Positions 7,087 to 14,985 are shown, counted from the stretch's first letter. The stretch is 14,985 bases of DNA from Alphaproteobacteria bacterium (GCA_013151535.1 JAADIC010000082.1:1-14985), one strand, 5' to 3'. The notes: generated by a model not told the origin, from the letters alone. Numbers and translations: made by a program.

Positions 7087-8816
7087 AACCTCCGGCAAAG
7101 GTCACGCGACTTGTCGGAATTGCCATTATCCTGCTGTCATTCGCTATGGCCGGTATCGGTTTTTCGATCGTGCAAAGAGATGTGTCGGTCATGCGCGATT
7201 CCGGGCGCGAGAATATCCTGTGGTCCGCCGCCCAGATCGAGATCGAGCTTCTGCGTTTTCAGAACACACTGGCCCATTTCACAGCCAATGACCCCGATAT
7301 AGGGCCGCAGCAGGTCAATGACCGGTTCGATATTCTCTGGAGCCGGATTTCCCTGTTTCAACAAGGCTCGGTCGGGGCGCGGTTGCGGGCGTATGATGAT
7401 CGGGATTCCATCATTGCCGCCCTGTTTGCCAAGATGAAGGAATTCGAGACCGAGGTCGTTACCCTACAGCCAGGCGACATTGCGGCCGGCGCGCAGCTCG
7501 ATCACGAATTTGCCGCCTTTTCCGCCGATTTGCGCCGCCTCAGTCGTGAAGTTCTGCATGGCGAAGAACAAATCAGCGCGTCCCAACGCGAAAACCTGGC
7601 CAAAAGCTCCAGCCTTTTAACCGCGCTCAGCACGGTGGCGGTGATCGCCAGCTTGCTGATGATCCTGTTTTTTGCCCGCGAAACCAGCCAGTTGCGCGAA
7701 TTGGCAAGCCTTAATGAACGCCTGTTGCAGGTTTCGAAAAAGGCCGGACAGGCCAAATCGAAGTTTCTGGCGATGATGAGCCACGAGTTGCGCACGCCGA
7801 TGAACGGGGTGCTGGGCCTGTTGGCGCTGGTCAAGCAACAGGGGCTCAGCCTGCAACAGGGCCGCCTTGTCGATCAGGCCGAACGCTCGGGCCAGCAGAT
7901 GATTTCGCTGTTGGGCGACATTCTGGATTTCTCGGCCTTGCAGGATGATCGCCTGAAACTTGACAGCAAACCGTTTGACCCGGCCGGCCTGACCGAAGCC
8001 GTCAGCGCCTTGTTCCAGCCAATTGCCAGTCGTGAGGGCATTGAATTTGAGGTCCGCACCGATCCGTCCTGCCCGGACCGCGTGATCGGTGATTTCGCCC
8101 GCATGCGTCAGGCCCTGACCCATCTGGCAACCTACCTTCTGGAGACTGCCGGCACCCGCAACATCGCGCTGGATCTGGCCTATAAAGATGGCTGCCTCGA
8201 GGCGGCATTGTCCTTTGACTATTCCCAGGAAGGCGGCGAATGGGAGCCGGAACTAATCATGGGTACTTCGACCTCGGACCGCAACAAGGACGGCTTTGCC
8301 TCAGAAGCGCTTGGCCCCGCCGTGTCGCGTGGCCTGATCGAACGTATGGGCGGCACCACCAAGCTGTTCAACCCCACCGATGACCGGATCGCGGTTCTGG
8401 TTTCGGTGCCCGCTAGGGAACTGGTGGTCAAAACCTTGATGATCCGCGTCGTCAGCCAGTCTGCCGCGCTCGATGCCATTTGCCGGGCCGCCCTGCGCAG
8501 CGAAAATGTCCGCTTTCTGGATGCCGCCGCGCCGCAATCGCCGCATGTGGTGATGATCGAGACCGGTGGCGAACAGGAGGCCGCGCGCATTCACGAATTT
8601 TCCGCCCGCTACCCCGAAGCGGTTTTGGTGGCGCTTGGCCAGCCCGACAATCCGGAAGAGTTTGACGATGTGGTGGATATGCCGATTGATATCGCCACCA
8701 TCCGGCAGGCCGACTTCATGCGCATGGCGGGGTGTGATGCCTCTGCATCTGCCTCTGTCCCGGCACTTGCCCGACAGAAAAAACTGCGCTATGCAAGAAA
8801 AAGCGACACAACTTAG
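7083..8816 (+). CDS. Membrane sensor histidine kinase homologue with degenerate ATP-binding domain and pseudo-receiver tail (577 aa)
   Basis: TM1 (about residues 10-30) and TM2 (178-198) flank a ~147-residue, probably helical periplasmic domain. A short linker leads to HisKA with an intact H-box, MMSHELRTPMNG, phosphoacceptor His234. The region that should be HATPase_c is decayed. After DFARMRQALTHLATYLL, the two N-box asparagines are replaced (His347, Tyr351). The G1 box has lost its glycine pattern (DYSQEGG at 379), and the G2 box GTGLGL reads SEALGP at 407-412. Residues ~447-548 look like a receiver fold whose phosphoacceptor position is Glu493 (VVMIETGG) and which lacks the N-terminal acidic pair. 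Autophosphorylation is therefore unlikely; the protein may relay signal by dimer contacts or be phosphorylated in trans. The start is GTG 7083, overlapping the upstream stop. Confidence 0.85.
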   Translation: MKPPAKVTRLVGIAIILLSFAMAGIGFSIVQRDVSVMRDSGRENILWSAAQIEIELLRFQNTLAHFTANDPDIGPQQVNDRFDILWSRISLFQQGSVGARLRAYDDRDSIIAALFAKMKEFETEVVTLQPGDIAAGAQLDHEFAAFSADLRRLSREVLHGEEQISASQRENLAKSSSLLTALSTVAVIASLLMILFFARETSQLRELASLNERLLQVSKKAGQAKSKFLAMMSHELRTPMNGVLGLLALVKQQGLSLQQGRLVDQAERSGQQMISLLGDILDFSALQDDRLKLDSKPFDPAGLTEAVSALFQPIASREGIEFEVRTDPSCPDRVIGDFARMRQALTHLATYLLETAGTRNIALDLAYKDGCLEAALSFDYSQEGGEWEPELIMGTSTSDRNKDGFASEALGPAVSRGLIERMGGTTKLFNPTDDRIAVLVSVPARELVVKTLMIRVVSQSAALDAICRAALRSENVRFLDAAAPQSPHVVMIETGGEQEAARIHEFSARYPEAVLVALGQPDNPEEFDDVVDMPIDIATIRQADFMRMAGCDASASASVPALARQKKLRYARKSDTT

Positions 8817-8864
8817 GGGTGTCGTCGCCGCCTGAACTCGGCCAAGAGGGGAAAAGGAATTTCT

Positions 8865-10436
8865 GTGACACCGGACAAGCCCGATAGCCCGATTGAAACG
8901 CAAACCGCCAGCGCCACGCCGCAAAACCGGTTTTCGCTTTTGTCGCACGATCTGCGCTCGGCACTTGCTGATATCCTAGGCGGGCTGCGCCTTGTCGAGG
9001 CCGACCGGCTGGACCCCGAAACCAAAGCCCATTTTGAGCGCATGAATGTCTCGAGCGAGTCACTGGCGCGCCTGCTGGACAAAACCCTGACCGATGAAGC
9101 GCCGGACAACGCTGGTAATCTGACCCATGCGGTCAATATCAACCTTTCGGATTTCATCAGCGATATTCGCAAGCGCTGGGCCGGGCGCGCCAAGGAAAAC
9201 GGCATTGAATTTGCGGTGACGCTGACCTCTTCCTTGCCCGCGATCATCACGCTTGACCGGGTTTCGCTTGATCGGGTTCTGGCCAATCTGTTGGGCAATG
9301 CGATCAAATTCACCGATGCCGGGCGGGTGGAAATGCTGGTTGAATGCCGCCCGGACAAGGCCCTGTGTTTCACCGTGCGCGACGAGGGCGGCGGGTTTTC
9401 CCCCGAAGCCCTGGCCCGGCTTTACGAATATCAGGGCCGCCCGCAAGACACCCGCAAACCCGGCACCGGCCTTGGCCTTTATATCGCCAAGGAATTGTCC
9501 ACGGTTCTGGGGGCATCGCTTGACATCAGCAACCGTGCTGGCAAGGGGGCCAAGGCCCTGCTGACGATCCCGCATGACGTGTGGTTTGATCGCAGATTGC
9601 GCCGCGAAAGCCCGCCACACCAGCCGGTGCCGGATCAACGGGTCGACCTTTCTGGGTTGCGCATCCTGCTGGCCGAGGACAACAAGACCAACCAGTTGGT
9701 CGCCACCCAGATGCTGCGCTCCATGGGGGCGGAATTCGCCGTGGCCTCGGACGGTCTGGAGGCCCTGGACCTGCTGGAAAAGGAACGCTTCGATCTGGCC
9801 CTCTTGGATATCGAAATGCCCCGCATGACCGGGCTTGAGCTGATAAAGGCGGTGCGCGCCAAACCCGAACCCCTGTGCGACATGCCGCTGGTTGCCCTGA
9901 CCGCCTATGTGATGCGCGAACACCGCGAACGGATTTACGCCGCCGGGGCGGACGGTATTATCGCCAAACCGGTGATGAGCATTGCCGAACTTGGCCTCGC
10001 CATTCTTGAGCATCTGGCGGGCAGCAATTCGCGCATGCGCGGCACAAACCCGACCCAGACAGCAGAGCCCCTGCCCGAGGGCATGCTGGTCGACCAGACG
10101 GTTTTTGATGCCTTGCTTGAAACCATCGGCCCCGACAGCCTGCTGGAATTGCTGGGCAAATTGCAGGCCGATACCGACGCGGTGGCCGAGGGGCTGGGGC
10201 GTGGGCGGCAAAACCTCGATCTGGCCGAAATCCGCTCGCAAACCCATATTCTGGTGTCTGTGGCTGGCGCGATTGGTGCCAAGCCCTTGCAACTGATCGC
10301 CCAGCGGCTGAATGCCGCCGCCAACCGCCAACAGGATGACGGGGTTGACGATCTTTGCCGCGAATGTCTCTCTGGCCTCAAGGCGCTTCAGGGGTTTATA
10401 ACAGAGCAGCAAGACAAAGCCGCGCAGCCCCCTTAA
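8865..10436 (+). CDS. Soluble hybrid histidine kinase, HisKA-HATPase-REC-Hpt (523 aa)
   Basis: No membrane segment is visible, so this should be cytoplasmic. Domains in order: a HisKA core starting at residue ~22 with phosphoacceptor His28 (LLSHDLRSAL); HATPase_c with an intact N-box (LANLLGNAIKFT), G1 (DEGGGFS) and G2 (GTGLGLYIAKEL); a receiver (from ~residue 262) with acidic AEDN, phosphoacceptor Asp315 (LLDIEMP), conserved ALTAY and the lysine of AKPV; and a C-terminal Hpt domain with His461 in QTHILVSVAGAIGA. The full His-Asp-His relay is thus on one chain, needing only an external receiver. There is almost no N-terminal sensory region, so input probably comes from the membrane homologue just upstream. 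The GTG start at 8865 is supported by AAGGA 6-7 nt upstream; the gap to the previous gene is 48 nt. Confidence 0.93.
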   Translation: MTPDKPDSPIETQTASATPQNRFSLLSHDLRSALADILGGLRLVEADRLDPETKAHFERMNVSSESLARLLDKTLTDEAPDNAGNLTHAVNINLSDFISDIRKRWAGRAKENGIEFAVTLTSSLPAIITLDRVSLDRVLANLLGNAIKFTDAGRVEMLVECRPDKALCFTVRDEGGGFSPEALARLYEYQGRPQDTRKPGTGLGLYIAKELSTVLGASLDISNRAGKGAKALLTIPHDVWFDRRLRRESPPHQPVPDQRVDLSGLRILLAEDNKTNQLVATQMLRSMGAEFAVASDGLEALDLLEKERFDLALLDIEMPRMTGLELIKAVRAKPEPLCDMPLVALTAYVMREHRERIYAAGADGIIAKPVMSIAELGLAILEHLAGSNSRMRGTNPTQTAEPLPEGMLVDQTVFDALLETIGPDSLLELLGKLQADTDAVAEGLGRGRQNLDLAEIRSQTHILVSVAGAIGAKPLQLIAQRLNAAANRQQDDGVDDLCRECLSGLKALQGFITEQQDKAAQPP

Positions 10437-10465
10437 GCCGCGCCAGCGGAAAAAAGGGTAAGGGC

Positions 10466-11851
10466 ATGAAATCACCATTGTTGCTGATCGAGGATATGCC
10501 GTCCTTGCAAATGGTCTATGAGGCCGTGCTGCGCAAGGCCGGGTTCCAGGTGACAAGTGCCGGCACCGCCGCCGAGGGCCTGGCAAAATTTCGCGCCAAC
10601 AGGCCAAAAGTGGTTCTGCTCGATCTGAAGCTGCCGGATCGGGACGGGCTGGATCTGATGGATGATCTGATCGAACTTGCGCCCGACGTGCGGGTGATCG
10701 TGATTACCGCCAATGGGTCGATCAACAAAGCGGTGCAAGCCATGCGCGGCGGGGCGTTTGAGTTTCTGGTCAAACCGTTTGACGAAAACCGCCTGATCCA
10801 GGTGATCGAAAACGCCATTAACCTGTTGCGTGCGTCCGAGGCCAAATCCAAACCGATCGTGCGCAATGGTCAGTTTCAGGGGTTCATCGGCGCCTCGCCG
10901 GAAATGCAGAAGATTTATTGCCGGATTTGCTCGATCAGCGGGTCCATGGCCACGGTGTTCATATCGGGTGAAAGTGGCACCGGCAAAGAAGTGGCAGCCC
11001 AGGCCGTGCACGATACATCAACCCGGGCCAGCGGCCCGTTTGTGCCGCTGAATTGCGGCGCGATCCCCGCCGACCTGCTGGAAAGCGAGGTGTTCGGCCA
11101 TCTCAAAGGCTCGTTCACCGGTGCGATTGCCGACAAGATCGGCGCGGCCGGGGCGGCTGATGGCGGCACGCTGTTTCTGGATGAAATCTGCGAAATGGAT
11201 ATGAGCCTGCAAACCAAATTGCTGCGGTTTTTGCAAACTTCGACCATTCAGCCCGTGGGGTCGGTCTCGGCCCGCAAGGTCAATGTGCGCATCATCTGCG
11301 CCACCAATCGAGACCCGTTTGAAGAGGTCAAGAAAGGCCGTCTGCGCGAGGATCTGTTTTACCGTTTGCATGTGATCCCGATCGAGCTGCCCGCCCTGCG
11401 CGCCCGCGGCGAGGATGTGATCCAGATCGCGGAGCATATTTTGAAACTGTTCGCTGCCGAGGAAGGCCGTATTTTTCAGCGGCTGGATGACGATGTGAAA
11501 GCCCTGTTCCGCCGCCTGCCATGGCCCGGTAATGTGCGCCAATTGCTCAACACCCTGCGCAATGTGGTGGTGCTGAACGACGCCGAATGCGTGACCACCA
11601 CCATGCTGCCGCTTGAAATCCTGCATCTGGGCGAGGACGCGACCCCGCCCGCTACGGCGCAGCCCGACATGCCGGAAACTGCACCGGTTGGCAGCGATCT
11701 TGGGCCGCTGATTGGCCGTCCTCTGGCGGAGATCGAACGGATCGTGATTGAAAACACGATTGCACAAAACGGTGGTTCGATCAGCAAGGCGGCCCGGGTT
11801 CTTGATGTCTCGCCGTCAACGCTTTATCGCAAACTCGAGGCGTGGCGCTGA
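10466..11851 (+). CDS. LuxO-like sigma-54-dependent response regulator, REC-AAA+-HTH (461 aa)
   Basis: The N-terminal receiver has phosphoacceptor Asp53 (VVLLDLKLPDRDG), conserved VITANGS and KPFD. The central AAA+ domain has Walker A GESGTGKE (168-175), the sigma-54 contact loop as GSFTGA (215-220; GAFTGA is usual), Walker B GGTLFLDE (Asp239-Glu240) and REDLFYRL. The C-terminal Fis-type helix-turn-helix is ISKAARVLDVSPSTLYRKL. Several stretches, such as LDEICEMDMSLQTKLLRFLQT and KAARVLDVSPSTLYRKLEAW, strongly recall Vibrio LuxO. It should activate sigma-54 promoters when phosphorylated, probably by the Hpt domain of the hybrid kinase encoded 29 nt upstream. I see no sigma-54 promoter in the window, so its targets lie elsewhere. 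The ATG at 10466 follows GTAAGGG. Confidence 0.93.
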   Translation: MKSPLLLIEDMPSLQMVYEAVLRKAGFQVTSAGTAAEGLAKFRANRPKVVLLDLKLPDRDGLDLMDDLIELAPDVRVIVITANGSINKAVQAMRGGAFEFLVKPFDENRLIQVIENAINLLRASEAKSKPIVRNGQFQGFIGASPEMQKIYCRICSISGSMATVFISGESGTGKEVAAQAVHDTSTRASGPFVPLNCGAIPADLLESEVFGHLKGSFTGAIADKIGAAGAADGGTLFLDEICEMDMSLQTKLLRFLQTSTIQPVGSVSARKVNVRIICATNRDPFEEVKKGRLREDLFYRLHVIPIELPALRARGEDVIQIAEHILKLFAAEEGRIFQRLDDDVKALFRRLPWPGNVRQLLNTLRNVVVLNDAECVTTTMLPLEILHLGEDATPPATAQPDMPETAPVGSDLGPLIGRPLAEIERIVIENTIAQNGGSISKAARVLDVSPSTLYRKLEAWR

Positions 11852-11863
11852 CAACAGGGGCTT

Positions 11864-11877
11864 GCCTTTTCAAAGGC
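11864..11877. repeat. Short perfect inverted repeat (hairpin) after the regulator gene
   Basis: GCCTTTTCAAAGGC can fold with a 5-6 bp stem and a 2-4 nt loop, 13 nt after the regulator stop. There is no following T run on either strand, so it is at best a weak terminator or attenuating hairpin between the signalling cluster and cdd. I could not identify a separate cdd promoter in the 71-nt spacer. Confidence 0.3.
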
Positions 11878-11922
11878 TTGCGCACAGAGTTGCGCCAGTA
11901 TTCCAAGCCGGAGGCCCCCGCC

Positions 11923-12315
11923 ATGACCCTGTTCAACGCCGCCCGCGCCGTGCGCGAAAACGCCCATGCGCCCTATTCACATTTTAAGGTCGGGGCGGCC
12001 ATTCGCACCACATCTGGCGCTATTTTTGTGGGCTGCAACGTTGAAAACGTCGCCTATCCCGAAGGCACCTGCGCCGAGGCCGGGGCAATCGCCGCCATGG
12101 TCGCCGCCGGTGAAAGCGATATTGCCGAGGTTCTGGTGATCGCCGACAGCGTTGAGCCGGTCACGCCCTGCGGTGGTTGCCGGCAGAAACTGGCGGAATT
12201 CGCGGCCCCGTCTGTCGAGGTGGCGCTGGCGGGCCTTGCGGGCGAAACCCGGCGCATGACCATGGCCGATCTGCTGCCCGGCGCGTTTGCGCAATCCCAT
12301 ATGAGCAAATCCTGA
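11923..12315 (+). CDS. cdd: Cytidine deaminase (130 aa)
   Basis: This deaminates cytidine and deoxycytidine to uridine and deoxyuridine. It is the short, homotetrameric zinc type. The N-terminal APYSHFKVGAA and GCNVEN (residues 37-42) blocks bind the ribose. Zinc is held by Cys50 in TCAEAGA and by Cys83 and Cys86 in PCGGCRQ, and Glu52 is the catalytic proton shuttle, so the active site is complete. ATG 11923 is chosen because a GGAGG (11910-11914) sits 8 nt upstream and the protein then has the usual family length. It is followed after one base by deoA, forming a nucleoside salvage operon. Confidence 0.95.
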   Translation: MTLFNAARAVRENAHAPYSHFKVGAAIRTTSGAIFVGCNVENVAYPEGTCAEAGAIAAMVAAGESDIAEVLVIADSVEPVTPCGGCRQKLAEFAAPSVEVALAGLAGETRRMTMADLLPGAFAQSHMSKS

Positions 12316-12316
12316 C

Positions 12317-13624
12317 ATGGACGCCCGCGCCATCATCGCGCGCAAGCGCGATTGTCAGCGGTTGGATAAGGCCGAAATCCGGTGGTTCGCGCAAGGCCTG
12401 GCCGATGGTGCGGTCACCGATGCCCAAGCCGGGGCCTTCGCCATGGCGGTGCTGCTGAACGGTATGGATGAGGCCGAGCGCGTTGCCCTGACGCTGGCCA
12501 TGCGCGACAGCGGCGATGTGCAGGTCTGGGATCTGCCGGGGCCGGTTCTGGACAAACATTCCACCGGCGGGGTCGGCGATAACGTGTCCCTGATGCTGGC
12601 CCCGGCACTGGCCGCTTGCGGCGCATATGTGCCGATGATTTCCGGGCGCGGGCTGGGCCATACCGGCGGCACGCTCGATAAACTTGACGCCATTGTCGGG
12701 TATAAAACCGAGGTTCCGATTGATGAAATGCGCCGGATCATCCGTGAGGTTGGCTGTGCCATCGTCGGGGCTACGGGTGATATCGCACCTGCGGATAAAC
12801 GCCTTTACGCGGTGCGCGATGTGAGCGCAACGGTCGAAAGCCTTGATCTTATCACCGCGTCTATTCTGTCCAAAAAGCTGGCCGCCGGGCTTGAGGGGCT
12901 GGTGCTTGACGTCAAAACCGGCTCGGGTGCGTTTATCAGTGATGCTGCCAAGGCCGCCGATCTGGCGCGCGCGCTGGTGTCAGTGGCGAACGGGGCCGGC
13001 TGCAAGACCACTGCGCTGATTACTGACATGAACGAGCCGTTGGCCAGTAGCGCGGGCAACGCGCTTGAGGTTGCCAACGCGGTGGCGTTTCTGCGCGGCG
13101 ATAGCATCGACAGCCGCCTCTGGGACGTGACAATCGCCCTTGGCGGCGCGCTTTTGGAAACCGGCGGGCTGTGTGAACGCGCCGCCGAAGGCCAGGCGAT
13201 GATCGCGGCGGCGTTTCAAAGCGGCGCTGCGGCGGAAAAATTCGCTTCCATGGTTGCAGCCCTTGGCGGGCCGGTCGATTTCATCGAGCGCGCGGCGCAA
13301 TATTTGCCCAAAGCCCCGGTGGTGGGCGAGGTTGTGGCGCAGGAATCCGGCTTCATTCAAGCCATCGACACAAGCGCGCTGGGTCTGGCCGTGGTCGGCC
13401 TTGGCGGCGGACGGCAGAAACAGGGCGATACACTCGACTACTCGGTCGGGCTTGACCAGATCGCCGGGCTTGGCCTGTCAATTGCGGCGGGGGAGCCGAT
13501 TGCGGTGGTGCACGCTGCTGATACCGACCAGCTAGAGGCGGCAAAAGCGGCGGTTCAGGCGGCCTATCTGATCGGGCCGGATGCGCCTGACGACAACATA
13601 TTGATCCTTGAAAAGGTGGGCTGA
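12317..13624 (+). CDS. deoA: Thymidine phosphorylase (435 aa)
   Basis: This cleaves thymidine (and deoxyuridine from the Cdd step) with phosphate to give the free base and 2-deoxyribose 1-phosphate. The family signature SGRGLGHTGGTLDKL is at residues 109-123, and the phosphate-binding KHSTGGVGD starts at Lys80. The pyrimidine-contacting residues Arg167, Ser182 and Lys186 fall exactly 4 positions before E. coli Arg171, Ser186 and Lys190. Length and all three domains are normal. ATG 12317 is 1 nt after the cdd stop, and the TGA overlaps the deoB ATG, so the three genes are almost certainly one transcript. Confidence 0.97.
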   Translation: MDARAIIARKRDCQRLDKAEIRWFAQGLADGAVTDAQAGAFAMAVLLNGMDEAERVALTLAMRDSGDVQVWDLPGPVLDKHSTGGVGDNVSLMLAPALAACGAYVPMISGRGLGHTGGTLDKLDAIVGYKTEVPIDEMRRIIREVGCAIVGATGDIAPADKRLYAVRDVSATVESLDLITASILSKKLAAGLEGLVLDVKTGSGAFISDAAKAADLARALVSVANGAGCKTTALITDMNEPLASSAGNALEVANAVAFLRGDSIDSRLWDVTIALGGALLETGGLCERAAEGQAMIAAAFQSGAAAEKFASMVAALGGPVDFIERAAQYLPKAPVVGEVVAQESGFIQAIDTSALGLAVVGLGGGRQKQGDTLDYSVGLDQIAGLGLSIAAGEPIAVVHAADTDQLEAAKAAVQAAYLIGPDAPDDNILILEKVG

Positions 13625-14823
13625 TGGCGCGGGTATTTCTGACAGTTCTGGATTCCGTCGGCTGTGGCGGTGCCCCTGATGCCGCCGATTTTGGCGATGC
13701 GGGCAGCAATACGCTGGGCCATATCGTGCGCGCCTGCGCCGAAGGGCGGGCTGATGAAGGTCGCCATGGGCCGATCCACTTGCCCAACCTTGATGCGCTT
13801 GGCCTTGGGGCCGCGATCCGGCTGGCCAGCGGCATTGAAACGCCGGGGCTGGAGGCCATACCAACCGGGCGTTGGGGGGCGGCGACCGAGGTTTCAAAGG
13901 GCAAGGACACCCCCTCGGGCCATTGGGAGATGTCGGGCCTGCCGGTGCCGTGGGACTGGCATTATTTCCCCAAAGCCGAACCGGCCTTTCCGGCCGATGT
14001 GGTGGCGCGGGTTTGTGAATTGGCGGGCGTGGAGGGCATTCTGGGCAATTGCCACGCCTCGGGCATCCCGATCATTGAAAAACATGCGGTTGAGCATATT
14101 CGCACCGGTTGGCCGATCTGTTACACCTCGGCGGATTCTGTGTTCCAGATCGCCGCCCACGAGGATCATTTCGGGCTGACCCGCCTGCTTGATCTGTGCC
14201 GCGACCTTGCCCCGATGCTGCACGGTATGAAGGTTGGCCGTGTCATCGCACGGCCCTTTGTGGGGGACGAAAAGGCCGGTTTCAGCCGCACCCCTAACCG
14301 CCGCGATTTCGCCATCGAGCCACCATTTGACACTCTGTGCGATTATGTTGATCTGGCGGGTGGCAAGGTTTATTCCGTTGGTAAAATCAACGACATATTC
14401 TCGGGGCGCGGGATTTCCGAGCACTTCAAGGGCAAGGGCGACGCCTCGTTATTCGACCACCTCGTCGGGCTGATGGCGGCGGCTGACGATGGCGCGTTGG
14501 TGTTCTCGAACTTCGTCGAGTTTGATACACTTTACGGCCACCAGCGCGATGTTTCAGGCTATGCACGCGCGTTGGAATGGTTTGATGCGCGTCTGCCGGA
14601 ATTGCTGTCGGGCATGCGCGCGGATGACCTGATGATCTTCACCGCTGACCACGGCAATGACCCCACCTGGCAAGGCACGGATCACACCCGCGAACGGGTG
14701 CCGGTGCTGATGGCGGGGGTTGGCGCGGGCACGCTTGGCCAATGTGCCTTTGCCGATATCGGCGCAAGTGCGGCGGCGCATCTGGGCGTGGCGTTCGGGC
14801 CAGCGGGCAAGAGCCTGTTATAA
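13624..14823 (+). CDS. deoB: Phosphopentomutase (399 aa)
   Basis: This converts (deoxy)ribose 1-phosphate to the 5-phosphate, passing the sugar released by deoA into central metabolism. It is an alkaline-phosphatase-superfamily, two-manganese enzyme. The metal ligands are all present: Asp10 (LDSVG), Asp301 and His306 (FDTLYGHQRD), Asp342-His343 (TADHGND) and His354 (GTDHTRE). The phosphoacceptor Thr96 lies in KGKDTPSGHWEM. The spacing of these residues matches known phosphopentomutases. The ATG shares one base with the deoA stop (TGATG). The deoxyribose-phosphate aldolase (deoC) that would finish the pathway is not in the window. Confidence 0.97.
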   Translation: MARVFLTVLDSVGCGGAPDAADFGDAGSNTLGHIVRACAEGRADEGRHGPIHLPNLDALGLGAAIRLASGIETPGLEAIPTGRWGAATEVSKGKDTPSGHWEMSGLPVPWDWHYFPKAEPAFPADVVARVCELAGVEGILGNCHASGIPIIEKHAVEHIRTGWPICYTSADSVFQIAAHEDHFGLTRLLDLCRDLAPMLHGMKVGRVIARPFVGDEKAGFSRTPNRRDFAIEPPFDTLCDYVDLAGGKVYSVGKINDIFSGRGISEHFKGKGDASLFDHLVGLMAAADDGALVFSNFVEFDTLYGHQRDVSGYARALEWFDARLPELLSGMRADDLMIFTADHGNDPTWQGTDHTRERVPVLMAGVGAGTLGQCAFADIGASAAAHLGVAFGPAGKSLL

Positions 14824-14842
14824 GTGTCGGCGTTTTGCGCAA

Positions 14843-14985
14843 TCAAACCACAGGCACAACCCGTGCGGCAAGCACATCGGTGATGCGTTCCTGGGCTTTG
14901 ATTTCGTCGCCATCGTCAACAGCCGCCACTTCGCGGGTCAACCGTTCGACCGCCGCCTCATAAAGCTGGCGTTCGGAATAGCTTT
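14843..14985 (-). CDS. Unidentified protein, C-terminal 46 residues (partial)
   Basis: A minus-strand frame is open from the right edge to TGA at 14843. The visible part is charged and helical: it begins SYSERQLYEAAVERLTREV, continues with an acidic DDGDE stretch, and ends AARVVPVV. Codon use is typical of the window's real genes. It is convergent with deoB, 19 nt away, with no clear terminator between. I do not recognise the family. Confidence 0.55.
   Translation of the reverse strand, partial: SYSERQLYEAAVERLTREVAAVDDGDEIKAQERITDVLAARVVPVV

Noticed and set aside
9060..10607. 515-codon minus-strand open frame opposite the hybrid kinase and regulator start
   Set aside because: Antisense shadow of a gene with four recognisable domains; no domain or signal of its own.
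11852..11922. Intrinsic terminator between the regulator gene and cdd
   Set aside because: A small hairpin exists at 11864-11877 but there is no U tract after it on either strand.

Overview
The window looks like chromosomal DNA from an alphaproteobacterium, most likely Rhodobacteraceae (Roseobacter group). The genes are tightly packed and GC-rich, start/stop overlaps are common, and the gene content fits: a propionate-to-succinyl-CoA cluster and a cdd-deoA-deoB cluster. This placement rests on protein motifs and gene order recognised by eye; no database search was run. All identifiable genes are on the + strand except a DUF4174-type gene (916-1308) and a partial gene at the right edge.

Region 1 (1-6458) is propionate and odd-chain carbon metabolism. 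It holds the C-terminal biotin domain of propionyl-CoA carboxylase alpha (pccA), a full-length single-chain methylmalonyl-CoA mutase (2367-4508) and a propionyl-CoA synthetase (prpE, 4569-6458). Together they activate propionate, carboxylate it and rearrange methylmalonyl-CoA to succinyl-CoA. Between pccA and the mutase are three non-metabolic genes: an AT-richer one-helix membrane protein, a secreted DUF4174-type protein on the minus strand, and a sulfotransferase-like P-loop protein whose stop overlaps the mutase start.

Region 2 (6459-11851) is the most interesting part. It is a four-gene signalling cluster: a small exported protein resembling the oxidoreductase molybdopterin-binding fold but without any cysteine; a two-TM sensor histidine kinase that keeps its H-box but has a decayed ATP-binding domain and a pseudo-receiver tail; a soluble hybrid kinase (HisKA-HATPase-REC-Hpt) with all key residues; and a LuxO-like sigma-54 response regulator. 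The inferred phosphorelay is His28 -> Asp315 -> His461 (hybrid kinase) -> Asp53 (regulator), with the membrane protein acting as an input module. The layout recalls LuxP/LuxQ/LuxU/LuxO of Vibrio, with the LuxU-like Hpt fused onto the hybrid kinase. Upstream of the cluster are an exact DnaA-box sequence and a tandem 8-bp repeat at an 11-bp period.

Region 3 (11923-14823) is pyrimidine (deoxy)nucleoside salvage: cytidine deaminase, thymidine phosphorylase and phosphopentomutase, spaced 1 nt apart or overlapping. They convert cytidine/deoxycytidine and thymidine to free bases and pentose 5-phosphates. The window ends in a convergent, unidentified minus-strand gene. No tRNA, rRNA, CRISPR array, IS element or prophage gene was seen.
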